DNA of 64,000 bases, from positions 558,001-622,000 of the forward strand of contig NZ_CP146275.1 of the NCBI RefSeq assembly GCF_037044555.1, read 5' to 3'. The notes under the pieces were generated by a model. It saw only the letters and a list, made by a program, of their open reading frames with translations, was not told the origin of the DNA and did not search any database. The stretch is from Pelagibacterium nitratireducens. GTDB lineage: Bacteria; Pseudomonadota; Alphaproteobacteria; Rhizobiales; Devosiaceae. This document shows, in pieces, positions 23,599 through 32,467 of the stretch; position 1 is the stretch's first letter, and every line of letters starts with the position of its first letter. Both the position numbers and the translations under genes were made by a program.

Positions 23599-24693
23599 AT
23601 GAGTGACAGACCCGTTCCGCAACCGGGGATATTGACCATTGCCCCCTATGTGCCGGGCCGCTCGAGCGCGCCGGGCAAAATGGCCGGCGACACGATCAAG
23701 CTCTCGGCCAATGAGTCCCCGCTGGGGGCGAGCCCCAAGGCCATCGCGGCGGTGAAGGCGGCGGCCGAAAAACTCGAGATTTACCCCGAGGGATCCTCAC
23801 GCGAACTCCGCGCCGCGCTGGGGGAAGTGCATGGCCTCGATCCCGAGCGGATCGTGGTGGGCGCGGGATCGGACGAAGTGCTGCACCTGCTGGCCCAGAC
23901 CTATATCGGGGATGGGGACGAGGCGGTGATGAGCCAATATGGCTTCATGGTCTATCCCATCATCACCCGTGCTGCGGGCGGGACGCCCGTGGTGGCGCCG
24001 GAAACCGATTATTGCGCCGATGTGGATGCGATCCTTGCGGCGGTGACGCGTAAGACGAAAATCGTCTTTCTGGCCAATCCCAACAATCCCACGGGCACGT
24101 ATCTGGATGCCGAAGCTCTCGATCGCCTCCATGCCGGGCTGCCGGCGAACGTCTTGCTGGTGATCGATTCGGCCTATGCCGAATATGTGACAGCCCCCGA
24201 TTACGGGGTGGGGATTTCGCTGGTCGAGCGCAGCGAGAACGTCGTGATGGTGCGCACCTTTTCCAAGATGGGGCTGGCGGCGGCGCGGGTGGGCTGGCTT
24301 TACGGTCCGGCCCATCTTGTCGATGCGGTCAACCGGATCCGCGGTCCGTTCAACGTCTCGGTGCTGGGGCAGGTGGCGGCGGAAGCGGCGACGCGGGACG
24401 TGGCGTTCACCAGAGCGCTGCGCGAGCACAATGACAAGTGGCGGGTGTGGCTGAGCGCCGAAATCGGGTCGAACCGGCTGCGGGTTCTGCCCAGCCAGGG
24501 CAATTTCATTCTTGTGCTGTTTGACGATGCGGACATGGCCAAGGCGGCCAATGGTGCGCTGCTCGAGCGCGGACTGGTGGTGCGGGAAATGGGCGGGTAC
24601 GGGATTGCCAACGGTCTGCGCATTTCGATCGGCAGCGAAGGGGCGATGAGAGCGGTGGCTGCTACACTCAAAGACTTCATGGAATCAAAATGA
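23599..24693 (+). CDS. hisC: Histidinol-phosphate / aromatic aminotransferase
   Basis: A 364-residue class I/II PLP enzyme. IKLSANESPLGASPKA (about 33-48) is the HisC entry motif, GAGSDEVLHLLAQ binds the PLP phosphate, NPNNPTGTY holds the Asn, and TFSKMGLAAARVGW contains the Schiff-base Lys (about 219). It should transaminate imidazole acetol phosphate in histidine synthesis. Because it overlaps tyrC by four bases, it may also, or mainly, act on prephenate or phenylpyruvate, as seen for second HisC copies in Rhizobiales. Confidence 0.92.
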   Translation: MSDRPVPQPGILTIAPYVPGRSSAPGKMAGDTIKLSANESPLGASPKAIAAVKAAAEKLEIYPEGSSRELRAALGEVHGLDPERIVVGAGSDEVLHLLAQTYIGDGDEAVMSQYGFMVYPIITRAAGGTPVVAPETDYCADVDAILAAVTRKTKIVFLANPNNPTGTYLDAEALDRLHAGLPANVLLVIDSAYAEYVTAPDYGVGISLVERSENVVMVRTFSKMGLAAARVGWLYGPAHLVDAVNRIRGPFNVSVLGQVAAEAATRDVAFTRALREHNDKWRVWLSAEIGSNRLRVLPSQGNFILVLFDDADMAKAANGALLERGLVVREMGGYGIANGLRISIGSEGAMRAVAATLKDFMESK

Positions 24694-25625
24694 TCGAGAA
24701 ACTCGCCCTTATCGGTATCGGGCTGATCGGGTCGTCGATAGCGCTGGGCGCGCGGCGGGCCGGGCTGGCCAAAACGATTGCCATTTCGACGCGGCGGGCC
24801 GAAACGCTCGATGAAGCGCGGGCCCTGGGGCTGGGCGATATCTATACGATCGATGCCGCCGAGGCGGTGAAAGATGCCGACCTTGTGATTCTGTGCTCTC
24901 CCGTGGGGAGCTACGAGGCGATTGCTGCCAGAATCGCGCCCCATCTCAAGGCCGGCGCGATCCTGTCCGATGTGGGTTCGGTCAAGGGCCATGTTGTCGA
25001 TGTCGTGGGGCCGCATGTGCCGGCGGGCGTTCATTTCGTGCCCGGCCATCCCCTGGCGGGGACCGAGCATTCGGGGCCATCGGCGGGGTTTGCCGATCTG
25101 TTTGAAAACCGCTGGTGCGTTCTGACCCCGCCCGAGGGGACCGATCCCAAGGCTGTGGAGCTGCTGAAGGCGTTCTGGAAGGGGCTGGGGTCCGATGTCG
25201 AGGCGATGAGCCCGGCCCACCACGACATGGTGCTGGCGATCACCAGTCATGTGCCCCATCTGGTGGCCTACAATATCGTGGGGACCGTCGACGATCTCGA
25301 ACAGGACACCAAATCGGAAGTCATCAAGTTTTCCGCGTCCGGGTTTCGCGATTTTACCCGCATCGCGGCGTCCGATCCGGTGATGTGGCGCGACGTGTTT
25401 CTGACCAATCGCGACGCGGTGCTCGAAATGCTGGGGCGGTTTTTAGAAGACCTTTCGGTGCTTCAGCGCGCGGTGCGGGTCGGGGATGGCGAGGCGCTGG
25501 AAACGCTCTTTACCCGCACGCGGGCGGTGCGCCGCTCGATCATTGCCGCCGGACAGGAAACCGAAGCGCCCGATTTCGGCCGTCCGCATGGGGACCCGAA
25601 GCCTTCCGAGCCGGCTTCAGAATAG
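24690..25625 (+). CDS. tyrC: Prephenate/arogenate dehydrogenase
   Basis: A 311-residue oxidoreductase of tyrosine synthesis. The NAD(P) Rossmann motif is GIGLIGSSIALGARRAG (about residues 8-24), and HPLAGTEHSGP (about 118) with HDMVLAITSHVPHL marks the prephenate dehydrogenase active site, where His side chains assist decarboxylation. It lacks a fused chorismate mutase or ACT domain. Coupled to hisC by an ATGA overlap, together making an aromatic/histidine aminotransferase-dehydrogenase unit. Its end overlaps the convergent DUF2125 gene by nine bases. Confidence 0.92.
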   Translation: MIEKLALIGIGLIGSSIALGARRAGLAKTIAISTRRAETLDEARALGLGDIYTIDAAEAVKDADLVILCSPVGSYEAIAARIAPHLKAGAILSDVGSVKGHVVDVVGPHVPAGVHFVPGHPLAGTEHSGPSAGFADLFENRWCVLTPPEGTDPKAVELLKAFWKGLGSDVEAMSPAHHDMVLAITSHVPHLVAYNIVGTVDDLEQDTKSEVIKFSASGFRDFTRIAASDPVMWRDVFLTNRDAVLEMLGRFLEDLSVLQRAVRVGDGEALETLFTRTRAVRRSIIAAGQETEAPDFGRPHGDPKPSEPASE

Positions 25626-26585
25626 CGGCGGCAGGCTGGCGACAGGGATGATGCCGACAACGACGGTGCCGTCATTGATGCGCAGGGTCTGGCGCGAGAC
25701 GCCGTCTTCGCCCGGGCTGCCGAGAACGATCTGGGCCACGGACGGGTCACCGACAAGAGCGGCGATGCGATCGGCAACGCCCTGGGAGGCGATGTCGAGA
25801 TTGCCGTTGACCAGCCCGGCATCGGTGAGGTTGGCGGCCCCTTGGGCGATCAGCGAAAGCCCGTCGGCGCTTGCCTCAATGCCGCGCAGGACCAGTTCGC
25901 CTCCCAGCGCCTGCCAGAAGCCGAGCACCTGCGGGTCGCCCCAGAGCGCGGGATCGGGCAGGCCGGACAGGCGGGCATCGATGACGAGGCTGCCATTGGC
26001 GATATCGTTGTCTTGGCTCGTGACATCCTCGAGCGTGGCGTAGGCGTCGAACACGGTGCCGGTTCCCGGCGGGGCATCGGCGGGCGTGGCGTCGAGCAGG
26101 TGGAATTCGCCATGGGTGGCGGTACCGATGATTGTTTCCCCGATCAGCATGTCGGCATAGACCAGATCGTCGGCCAGGGCCGAGAAGCGCTCGATCATGG
26201 CGTTATCGAGCCGCAGGCTGGCGTGCATGTTCGACCAGCGCACCTCCTGGGTGGCGCCGGTGAACGCATCGGTGATCTTTGCGGGTCCGGTGGCGAAGAG
26301 CTGAATGTGGGTGGGGGTGTAAAACAGCGCCGTGCCGGTGATGGCGGCCAGTTCGATGGTCATATCCCCGGAGATGATCTGCGCATCTGTGCAGCGGGGC
26401 GAAAACGAAAAGGGTGCGCCGCCCACATCGAGCCGGTCGCAGACCAGGCGCGGCTGGGTGATGCCATCGGCCTGGGCCAGATACAAAATTTCCCCACGGA
26501 CCTGCCCGGCGATATAGAACCAGCCACCCATCCACAGAACCGAGACGGCGACGACGGCGACGATCATTATGACAAAGCGCTTCAT
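25617..26585 (-). CDS. DUF2125-family envelope protein
   Basis: A 322-residue protein with an N-terminal signal anchor (FVIMIVAVVAVSVLWMGGWF) and a long periplasmic beta-rich region. The opening after the anchor (two cysteines in CDRL..PRC, about residues 49-63) and the repeated pattern of short strands match DUF2125, a conserved alphaproteobacterial family of unknown function whose fold is like lipid-transport or AsmA-type proteins. I start at the ATG at 26583-26585; a longer frame upstream is unlikely. It is divergent from chaC. Confidence 0.75.
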   Translation of the reverse strand: MKRFVIMIVAVVAVSVLWMGGWFYIAGQVRGEILYLAQADGITQPRLVCDRLDVGGAPFSFSPRCTDAQIISGDMTIELAAITGTALFYTPTHIQLFATGPAKITDAFTGATQEVRWSNMHASLRLDNAMIERFSALADDLVYADMLIGETIIGTATHGEFHLLDATPADAPPGTGTVFDAYATLEDVTSQDNDIANGSLVIDARLSGLPDPALWGDPQVLGFWQALGGELVLRGIEASADGLSLIAQGAANLTDAGLVNGNLDIASQGVADRIAALVGDPSVAQIVLGSPGEDGVSRQTLRINDGTVVVGIIPVASLPPLF

Positions 26586-26700
26586 AGGCGCTTCATATAG
26601 GGTTCGCGCGTGGCCGTCATGAGGCAATTGCGCCCTGGCTGCCGATGAGTGGGTCGCGGCCATCTTGCGCGCCGGGAATGCGCGTGCCAAACCTTGACCC

Positions 26701-27273
26701 ATGTCCATGCCTTCTCAACCATCCTCGCACTGGGTCTTCGGTTACGGATCGCTGATCTGGCGGCCCGGTTTCGTGTTCGAGCGCGCCGAGCGGGCACTGT
26801 TGCGCGGCGTGCATCGGCGGCTGTGCATCTATTCGCACCTGCATCGGGGGACAGCGGAGCGGCCGGGACTTGTGTTCGGGCTCGAGCGCGGCGGGGCGTG
26901 CGTGGGGATGGCGTTCAAGATCGCCGAGAGCGACTGGGACGAGGTGCGCGACTATCTGCGGGCGCGCGAACAGGTGACCATGGTGTATGTGGAAACCCAT
27001 CGTCCCGCCAAGCTGGCCAATGGCGAGATCGTGGAAACCCTCACTTTCGTTGCCGATCCTCATCATCCCCAATATGCCGGGCGGCTTTCGCTCGAAGAGC
27101 AGTTCGCGCTGGTCGATGGCGCGGTGGGGGAGGCTGGATCCAATATCGAGTATGTGATCAACACCGCCCGGCACCTCAAAGAAATGGGGATAGCCGACCG
27201 GCAGGTGCAGGCGCTCGCCGCGATGATTGCCAGCAAGCACGCGCCGGCCGAAAACCAGTCGGCGGCCGGGTGA
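26701..27273 (+). CDS. chaC: Glutathione-specific gamma-glutamylcyclotransferase (ChaC-like)
   Basis: A 190-residue cytoplasmic enzyme. WVFGYGSLIWRPGF (about residues 11-24) is the ChaC substrate-binding YGSL motif; the catalytic Glu should be in LRAREQV (about 95). ChaC proteins cleave glutathione to 5-oxoproline and Cys-Gly. The length is a little short but within the bacterial range. Single gene, divergent from DUF2125 with about 115 bases between. Confidence 0.88.
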   Translation: MSMPSQPSSHWVFGYGSLIWRPGFVFERAERALLRGVHRRLCIYSHLHRGTAERPGLVFGLERGGACVGMAFKIAESDWDEVRDYLRAREQVTMVYVETHRPAKLANGEIVETLTFVADPHHPQYAGRLSLEEQFALVDGAVGEAGSNIEYVINTARHLKEMGIADRQVQALAAMIASKHAPAENQSAAG

Positions 27274-27373
27274 GAGGCGCCCCTTAAAAAGCCCGGGATC
27301 GGACAATAATGATGATTTTTGCCGCAATTGCGTGCACAGTGAACCAACAATCGAATCCGAAGCATTGCGGGGG

Positions 27374-28243
27374 ATGCAGCGGTTCAGTCGCAAAATACGG
27401 CCGCCCTGGGGCGGCCCGGTTCAGAGGCCGAATTTGCTCAGACGTTTGCTCGTGACGACACTTCTCATGGCCGTGCCGGGCGTTGCGCCTGCCCTTTCCC
27501 AAAGCTGCGATGCGCTGGAGGCCGGGCCTTCGGGCCGGGTGGTCTCGATTTCGGACGGCGATACGTTCGATCTCGAGGGCGGGCTGACCGTGCGGCTGGT
27601 CGGCATTCAGGCGCCCAAGCTGCCGCTGGGGCGCGAGGGTTTCGAGGCCTGGCCGCTGGGCGATGAAGCCAAAGCGGCGATCGAAGAGTTGGTGATGGGG
27701 CAAGAGGTTTCGCTCTATTATGGCGGGGAGAACCGCGACCGGCACGGACGGGCGCTGGCTCATGTGATGGTCGAGCGCGACGGGGAAGTTGTCTGGGTGC
27801 AGGCCGAAATGCTGCGCCGGGGCCTGGCGCGGGTCTATTCGTTTCCCGACAACCGCTCGTGCCTGGATGTCCTTTATGCCGCCGAGGCGCAGGGGCGGGC
27901 CGACCGGCTGGGCATCTGGCGCGATCCCTATTATGGGGTTCGTAACGGCGCCGATCCGGGGGCGCTGCTCGATCGGGTCGGCGGGTATGAACTTGTGGAA
28001 GGTCGGGTGCTCAACGCAGAGCACGTTGGAAACCGGGTCTATCTCAATTTCGGGCGCGTGTGGCGCGAAGATTTTACCGCGGTGATCGAAGAGGCGGGAT
28101 TGCGGGTTTTCGAGCAAGCGGGTATCGATCCGCTCGGCCTGGACAATAGCGTGATCCGGGTGCGCGGCTGGATCGAGAGCGCTGATGGACCGCGCATCGA
28201 TGTCACCCACCCCGAACAGATCGAGGTTCTGGCAAGACCATGA
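27374..28243 (+). CDS. Secreted thermonuclease-like (SNase) protein
   Basis: A 289-residue protein with a staphylococcal-nuclease-fold domain. SISDGDTFDLEGGLTVRLVGIQAPKL (split: SISDGDTFDLEG, LTVRLVGIQAPKL) and the GGENRDRHGRALAHV block contain the Asp, Arg and Glu positions of the nuclease family. Signal peptide LLVTTLLMAVPGVAPALS precedes it. The ATG at 27374 is taken, but a TTG at 27434 with AGAGG six bases upstream would start directly before the signal peptide and is a serious alternative (269 residues). The gene overlaps the M48 protease gene by four bases. The C-terminal ~120 residues are an extra domain of unknown role. Confidence 0.8.
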   Translation: MQRFSRKIRPPWGGPVQRPNLLRRLLVTTLLMAVPGVAPALSQSCDALEAGPSGRVVSISDGDTFDLEGGLTVRLVGIQAPKLPLGREGFEAWPLGDEAKAAIEELVMGQEVSLYYGGENRDRHGRALAHVMVERDGEVVWVQAEMLRRGLARVYSFPDNRSCLDVLYAAEAQGRADRLGIWRDPYYGVRNGADPGALLDRVGGYELVEGRVLNAEHVGNRVYLNFGRVWREDFTAVIEEAGLRVFEQAGIDPLGLDNSVIRVRGWIESADGPRIDVTHPEQIEVLARP

Positions 28244-29712
28244 ACGAGAGGACCTTCACACGTCGCGCCTTTCTGTCGGGCACGGGCCTTGTGCTCGTTT
28301 CCGCGGTCGCGGGTTGTTCAGGACTGCTGGGCGGGTCGGATATCGCCACGCGTCAGACTGGCGGTTCGGCGCCGGCAGTGCCGGCCGGAACGGACCCCGA
28401 AGATGCGGTGATCGGGCTGCGCGAGCACCCACGCATCATCGCTTCGTATGGCGGGGTTTACGAGCACCGCGCGACCGAGCTGATGCTGGCGCGCATGGTC
28501 TCGAAACTTCTGGCGGCAGCGGGCCAGCCGGCAACCCAGTTCACGATCACCATTCTCGATTCCTCGGAAGTGAACGCCTTTGCCTTGCCGGGCGGTTTCA
28601 TCTATGTGACGCGTGGCATTCTGGCGCTGGCCAACGACATGAGCGAATTGGCGGCGGTGATCGCCCACGAGATCGCCCATGTGACCCTGCGCCATGCGCG
28701 GGCCCGCTCGGCGCGGGTGCGCACCACCGAAATCGTCGACCGGGTGATTACCGGGGTTCTGGGCGGGGTGATCGATGCCAATGCGACCGCCGAGCGCTCG
28801 GCGCAGAACCTTGCCGCGTTCTCCCAGAACCAGGAACTCGAAGCCGACCGCGAGGGCATCAAGATCGCGGCGCGAGCCGGTTACGATCCCCATGCGGCGG
28901 CGCGGTTTCTGACCGCCATGGGACGGTTCGCGCAGTTCGTCAGCGCCGCTAACGGGGGCGAGGACTTCCTGTCCACCCATCCCTCGACGCCAGACCGTAT
29001 CCAGCGGGCGATCGATGAAGCGCGCAATTACGGCGAACCAGGCGTGGGGATCACCGACCGGCAGGGGTATCTTGCGGCGGTCGACGGGATCACCTTCGGG
29101 GATTCGGGCAAGCAGGGAACGATTGTCGGGCAGCGTTATATCTCGCCGCAATACGGGCTGACCTTCACCGTGCCGTCCGACTACGGGTTGCAGATGTCCA
29201 ACCAGGCCGTTGTCGCCGTCGCGGGTGATGGGGCGGCGCTGCGGTTCGACAGCGCGCAGGTGCCCGCTTCGACATCGCTTGCCGACTATCTGCGCTCGGG
29301 GTGGATTGCCGGACTGCAGCCCGAAACGGTGACCACGCGCACCATCAACGGCATCGAGACGGCGACGGGCCGGGCCCAGACCGAGGAATGGTTTTTCGAT
29401 GTGACGGTGGCGCGGGTCGACGATGGTGTGTTCCGGTTCATCTTTGCCGGACGCGCCGACACGAGCGCGTTCCGCAGGGCGGCGCAGCAGACGGTCGAGA
29501 GCCTGCGGCGCACCCAGCAGAGCGACCTCGCGGCAATTCGGACCATCAAGCTGGGGCTGGTGCGGGCGGGCGGCAGCGACAATGCCGACACGCTGGCCCA
29601 GCGCATGGGCCAGCTCAATCGCGGGCGCGAGCTTTTTCTGGTGCTCAACAATCTGCTGCCGGGCGATCCGGTGGAGGCGGGGGCGTCCTACAAGGTCGTA
29701 CGGGTCGATTGA
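28240..29712 (+). CDS. M48-family metalloprotease, lipoprotein (BepA-like)
   Basis: A 490-residue envelope protease. A twin-arginine start (RRAFLSG) is followed by a lipobox (VAGC, Cys about 26), so it is probably a Tat-exported lipoprotein. The zinc site is HEIAH (about residues 144-148) with the third ligand in ELEADREG. A TPR-like middle and a C-terminal ~190-residue domain ending in SYKVVRVD follow, as in many Rhizobiales M48 proteins. In E. coli, BepA degrades misfolded outer-membrane proteins; a similar quality-control role is inferred. Coupled to the nuclease-like gene upstream. Confidence 0.87.
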   Translation: MNERTFTRRAFLSGTGLVLVSAVAGCSGLLGGSDIATRQTGGSAPAVPAGTDPEDAVIGLREHPRIIASYGGVYEHRATELMLARMVSKLLAAAGQPATQFTITILDSSEVNAFALPGGFIYVTRGILALANDMSELAAVIAHEIAHVTLRHARARSARVRTTEIVDRVITGVLGGVIDANATAERSAQNLAAFSQNQELEADREGIKIAARAGYDPHAAARFLTAMGRFAQFVSAANGGEDFLSTHPSTPDRIQRAIDEARNYGEPGVGITDRQGYLAAVDGITFGDSGKQGTIVGQRYISPQYGLTFTVPSDYGLQMSNQAVVAVAGDGAALRFDSAQVPASTSLADYLRSGWIAGLQPETVTTRTINGIETATGRAQTEEWFFDVTVARVDDGVFRFIFAGRADTSAFRRAAQQTVESLRRTQQSDLAAIRTIKLGLVRAGGSDNADTLAQRMGQLNRGRELFLVLNNLLPGDPVEAGASYKVVRVD

Positions 29713-29817
29713 GGCGGGCCGGTCAGCCCCAAGCGCTGGTCCCACCCCGACCGTTTCCCCGGTGAAAAATCCGGTTCCATACCAACCCTGAGGCGTTCGC
29801 CTGTATGGGCACACACA

Positions 29818-29848
29818 AAAAAGGCCGGTCGCTGGGACCGGCCTTTTT
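29818..29848. terminator. Bidirectional intrinsic terminator
   Basis: AAAAAGGCCGGTC (29818-29830) pairs perfectly over 13 bp with 29836-29848 around the loop GCTGG, with A- and T-runs on either side. It ends the M48 transcript on the plus strand and the carD transcript on the minus strand. Confidence 0.93.
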
Positions 29849-29868
29849 GCATTGATTGAGAGTGCGGC

Positions 29869-30429
29869 TTACGCTGCGGCTTCCTCGGCATCGGCTGCGT
29901 CGGACTTGCCCCGACGCGGGCTCTTGGCGAGGTTCTTGGTGATGAGCTTGACCGCTTCGGTCAGCGTGATCTTGTTGACCGAGGCGATTTCGCGGCTCAT
30001 GCGGTCCATGGCCTGCTCGAAGAGCTGGCGTTCGGAATAGGACTGCTCGGGCTGCTCTTCGGACCGGTAAAGGTCGCGGACCACCTCGGAGATCGCGATG
30101 AGATCGCCCGAATTGATCTTGGCCTCGTATTCCTGCGCGCGGCGGCTCCACATGGTGCGCTTGACGCGGGCGCGGCCGGTGACGGTCTCGAGCGCCTTGG
30201 TGACTTCTTCGGGTTCGGCCAGCTTGCGCATGCCCACGGAATTGATCTTGGCAACGGGCACGCGGAGCGTCAGCTTGTCCTGTTCGAAACCGATGACGAA
30301 CAGCTCGAGAGAAAGTCCTGCAACTTCCTGTTCCTCGATGGACTGGATGAGGCCAACACCATGGGCGGGGTAAACGACATACTCGCCGGTCTTGAAGCCC
30401 GCACGCTGCGTGGTCTTTTTAGTTGCCAT
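29869..30429 (-). CDS. carD: CarD-family transcriptional regulator
   Basis: A 186-residue protein. The N-terminal FKTGEYVVYPAHGVGLIQSIE (split: FKTGEYVVYPAHGVG, LIQSIE; about residues 12-33) is the CarD/CdnL RNA-polymerase-interacting domain, which binds the beta subunit; a helical C-terminal domain with the Trp in RTMWSRRAQEYEAKI inserts at the promoter. CarD stabilises open promoter complexes at housekeeping promoters. A basic, Ala-rich tail follows. AGGAG lies eight bases before the ATG at 30427-30429; a longer in-frame ATG is not used. Confidence 0.92.
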   Translation of the reverse strand: MATKKTTQRAGFKTGEYVVYPAHGVGLIQSIEEQEVAGLSLELFVIGFEQDKLTLRVPVAKINSVGMRKLAEPEEVTKALETVTGRARVKRTMWSRRAQEYEAKINSGDLIAISEVVRDLYRSEEQPEQSYSERQLFEQAMDRMSREIASVNKITLTEAVKLITKNLAKSPRRGKSDAADAEEAAA

Positions 30430-30821
30430 ATTGGCTACTCCTGTTGACGCCGTGGCGGACGCGCTCATTGCGGCAGACGCGTCTCGCCTCAATTTCCTGA
30501 TCCCGGCAGGGACCGTTTTTTCAGTCGCACAACTCTCCCGGCCGGTTCCGCTGTTTTCCGGTCAGTTCGTTTTGGCTTTGTGGCTTGTTTCACAAAAAAG
30601 TGCCCTTCGGGGCACAGGTTAGCGTGAGGGCTGATGCAACTGGTTGTGGGAACAATACCACAGTTTGATGACAAAATCAAAAGTTACGAATCAACCGGCG
30701 CGCGGGCCTATTGCGATGCCGTGCGGCGCGCAATCGCATATGGTGGGCGCGGGTGTGATTTTCAATACCACTGGCAGTTGACCGCCCCAAACCGGCCACA
30801 GCCGATTTGCGCGCACGCCGG
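30430..30821. other. Intergenic region between carD and the amine dehydrogenase operon
   Basis: 392 bases with no convincing gene. It should contain the carD promoter at its left and the operon's 3' untranslated end at its right. The terminator at 30594-30615 divides it. A 67-residue plus-strand frame (30634-30837) has no ribosome-binding site, ends inside the cytochrome gene and looks spurious. Confidence 0.6.
30594..30615 (-). terminator. Intrinsic terminator of the amine dehydrogenase operon
   Basis: Read on the minus strand: GTGCCC, tetraloop CGAA, GGGCAC, then six T. It lies about 200 bases beyond the stop of the cytochrome gene and would end the operon transcript before carD. Confidence 0.85.
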
Positions 30822-31271
30822 TCAGGGCCAGGGGTAGTCGGCCGTTTCGATGCCCAGAGCCTCGAGCAGGGCGACCACTTCGCGGCGGTTTTCGACGACA
30901 TCGGGGATGGGGATGGCGCGGCGCGCGGTCACTTCGGCTTGTGTGAAGGGCTCGTAGGGCTCGGGCAGGGAATCGCCGGCCCAGGTTTCCATGACATAGT
31001 TCATGACCGCGGCGATCTCGGCGTCCGAAAGGCCCGATCCGGCGACGCCGGGGACGTGCATGAGATAGGTGCGGCCCTCGTCGATGCCGGCAAAGGCGCC
31101 GACCATGCCGTTGAAATCGAATATTCCCGCGGAAGGCGCCCCCGCGCCGCTCATGCCGTGACAGCCGGCACAGCGCAGCACGTAATTGGTGTGAGGGGTC
31201 TTATCCTGGGCAAAACCCGGCGCCGCAAAAAGCAGCGCCGGGAGCAGGGTCAGGGTGGCAATCCTGATCAC
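30822..31271 (-). CDS. Periplasmic monoheme c-type cytochrome of the TTQ amine dehydrogenase operon
   Basis: A 149-residue exported cytochrome. A signal peptide (IRIATLTLLPALLFAAPGFA) precedes the single heme motif CAGCH (about residues 35-39); the sixth ligand Met is probably in MNYVMETW. It begins at a GTG that overlaps the stop of the light-chain gene (GTGA), so it is coupled to it. In the aromatic amine dehydrogenase cluster of Alcaligenes faecalis, as I recall it, an orf encoding a small monoheme cytochrome c follows aauA. The cytochrome would accept electrons from the TTQ cofactor, or from a cupredoxin, and pass them to an oxidase. Confidence 0.78.
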   Translation of the reverse strand: MIRIATLTLLPALLFAAPGFAQDKTPHTNYVLRCAGCHGMSGAGAPSAGIFDFNGMVGAFAGIDEGRTYLMHVPGVAGSGLSDAEIAAVMNYVMETWAGDSLPEPYEPFTQAEVTARRAIPIPDVVENRREVVALLEALGIETADYPWP

Positions 31272-31819
31272 TCGGCAAGGCCCACGACGACGGCAACGGT
31301 GCAGTGATAGCCCTTGGACGCGTTGGCCATGCACCAGTTGATGTCGTTATAGAGCCCCATGCGATAACCGGGGCGCTCGCCTTCCGAGGTAAAGCAGAAC
31401 GAGCCCGAGCAGGACGCCTTGCCGCAGCAATCATTGTAGGACACGAGGTAGTCGCGGCCATCATTGGGGTTGGCGCAGGTGCCCACCCAGGCGACCGAGG
31501 AGGCTTCCGAGCCTGGCGGGCACTGGTCGATGGCGCCGCCGCAATCATTGCACAGATTGCCGTCCAGTGCGCAGTAGCGCCAGTATTCGCAGGCGGTCTG
31601 GTCGCCATCGGTGGACGCGCCCTCCTGACCGAAAGCCATGCCGAAATTGCGGTCATAGGGCAGCATGGGCAACATGGTGCCGCCCACGACACCGCCGACA
31701 ACAGCGGCGCCGGCCCTTGAGAGGAAATTGCGCCGGCCGGTCTGCTGGGCGACCTGGCGGGCGGAGTTTTCGGCCCGTTTGTCCATCCAGGCCAGAAGAG
31801 AGTCGATCAAACCATTCAT
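31268..31819 (-). CDS. aauA: TTQ-dependent aralkylamine/methylamine dehydrogenase, light chain
   Basis: A 183-residue subunit that holds the tryptophan-tryptophylquinone (TTQ) cofactor. The long leader has a Tat motif (RRNFLSR) and a hydrophobic stretch. The mature part has the family's disulfide-rich core (CEYWRYC, CNDCGG, NDCCGKASC, CFTSEGERPGY). The two Trp that form TTQ are in SVAWVGTC and NDINWCMAN. The ending NDINWCMAN ... GYHCTVAVVVGLAE is, from memory, closer to the aromatic amine dehydrogenase than to methylamine dehydrogenase. The enzyme oxidises primary amines to aldehydes in the periplasm, releasing ammonia. It is the fourth gene of the operon. The homologous symbol is mauA. Confidence 0.88.
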   Translation of the reverse strand: MNGLIDSLLAWMDKRAENSARQVAQQTGRRNFLSRAGAAVVGGVVGGTMLPMLPYDRNFGMAFGQEGASTDGDQTACEYWRYCALDGNLCNDCGGAIDQCPPGSEASSVAWVGTCANPNDGRDYLVSYNDCCGKASCSGSFCFTSEGERPGYRMGLYNDINWCMANASKGYHCTVAVVVGLAE

Positions 31820-31842
31820 ATCTAGTGCTCCCTTAAGCGCGT

Positions 31843-32451
31843 TCAGTTGGTGGCCGGAATTGGGGCGTCGAGGTAGTTCTGGATCGAGCCGACGCCCATT
31901 TCGGAGGCGTTGAACAGGCTCTCGAGCTGCTCGCGATTGTTGATCAGGCCCTTGGCCTTGATGGTGCCGTGCTCATCGAAAAGCACTGCGAAGGGCAGGC
32001 GTGAAACGCGGTAGGCAAGGCCGAGCTCGGTGGACACCACATAGGGGAAGTCCGAGAGCCTGGCGGTGTCGATAAAGCGTTTGTGCTTATCCGGTTCGCC
32101 ATCGCTGGCCAGCACCACATCGAGCCATTTGCCCTCGTCGGATTTGACCGAGCGCAGGATGGGCAGGAGCTTTTTGCAGACCGGGCAGGTGGGCGAGACG
32201 AAAAAGACCAGCGTGGAGCGGTTCGGCTTGGGGCCGATTGTGACCGCGCCGCCATTGAGATTGGGCAGGGTATAGACCGGCGTCGTGTCGCCGATCTTGG
32301 GGCCTGAATCGTTGACCAGGGCGCCCATGGGCGAAACGCGTTCGAACAGCACCCCGATCTGGCGGGCGAGGGCGAAGATAACGACGATCAGGGCGAGAAC
32401 GATTACCCAGAGAACGCCAACGGCAAAAATCAATGCATTCATGTCATCCAT
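31843..32451 (-). CDS. aauD: Thioredoxin-like TTQ biogenesis protein MauD/AauD
   Basis: A 202-residue protein with an N-terminal membrane anchor (IFAVGVLWVIVLALIVVIFALA) and a periplasmic thioredoxin-fold domain with active site CPVC (FVSPTCPVCKKLL, about residues 90-102). MauD is needed for correct disulfide formation in the light chain, which has about six disulfides, and thus for stable subunit. A second in-frame ATG three codons later (32442) is an alternative start. The gene sits between E and A in the operon. Confidence 0.87.
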   Translation of the reverse strand: MDDMNALIFAVGVLWVIVLALIVVIFALARQIGVLFERVSPMGALVNDSGPKIGDTTPVYTLPNLNGGAVTIGPKPNRSTLVFFVSPTCPVCKKLLPILRSVKSDEGKWLDVVLASDGEPDKHKRFIDTARLSDFPYVVSTELGLAYRVSRLPFAVLFDEHGTIKAKGLINNREQLESLFNASEMGVGSIQNYLDAPIPATN

Positions 32452-32467
32452 CCAAAAAATTGGCCGC

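Noticed and set aside
30634..30837. A 67-residue plus-strand frame
   Set aside because: No ribosome-binding site; runs into the cytochrome gene on the other strand.
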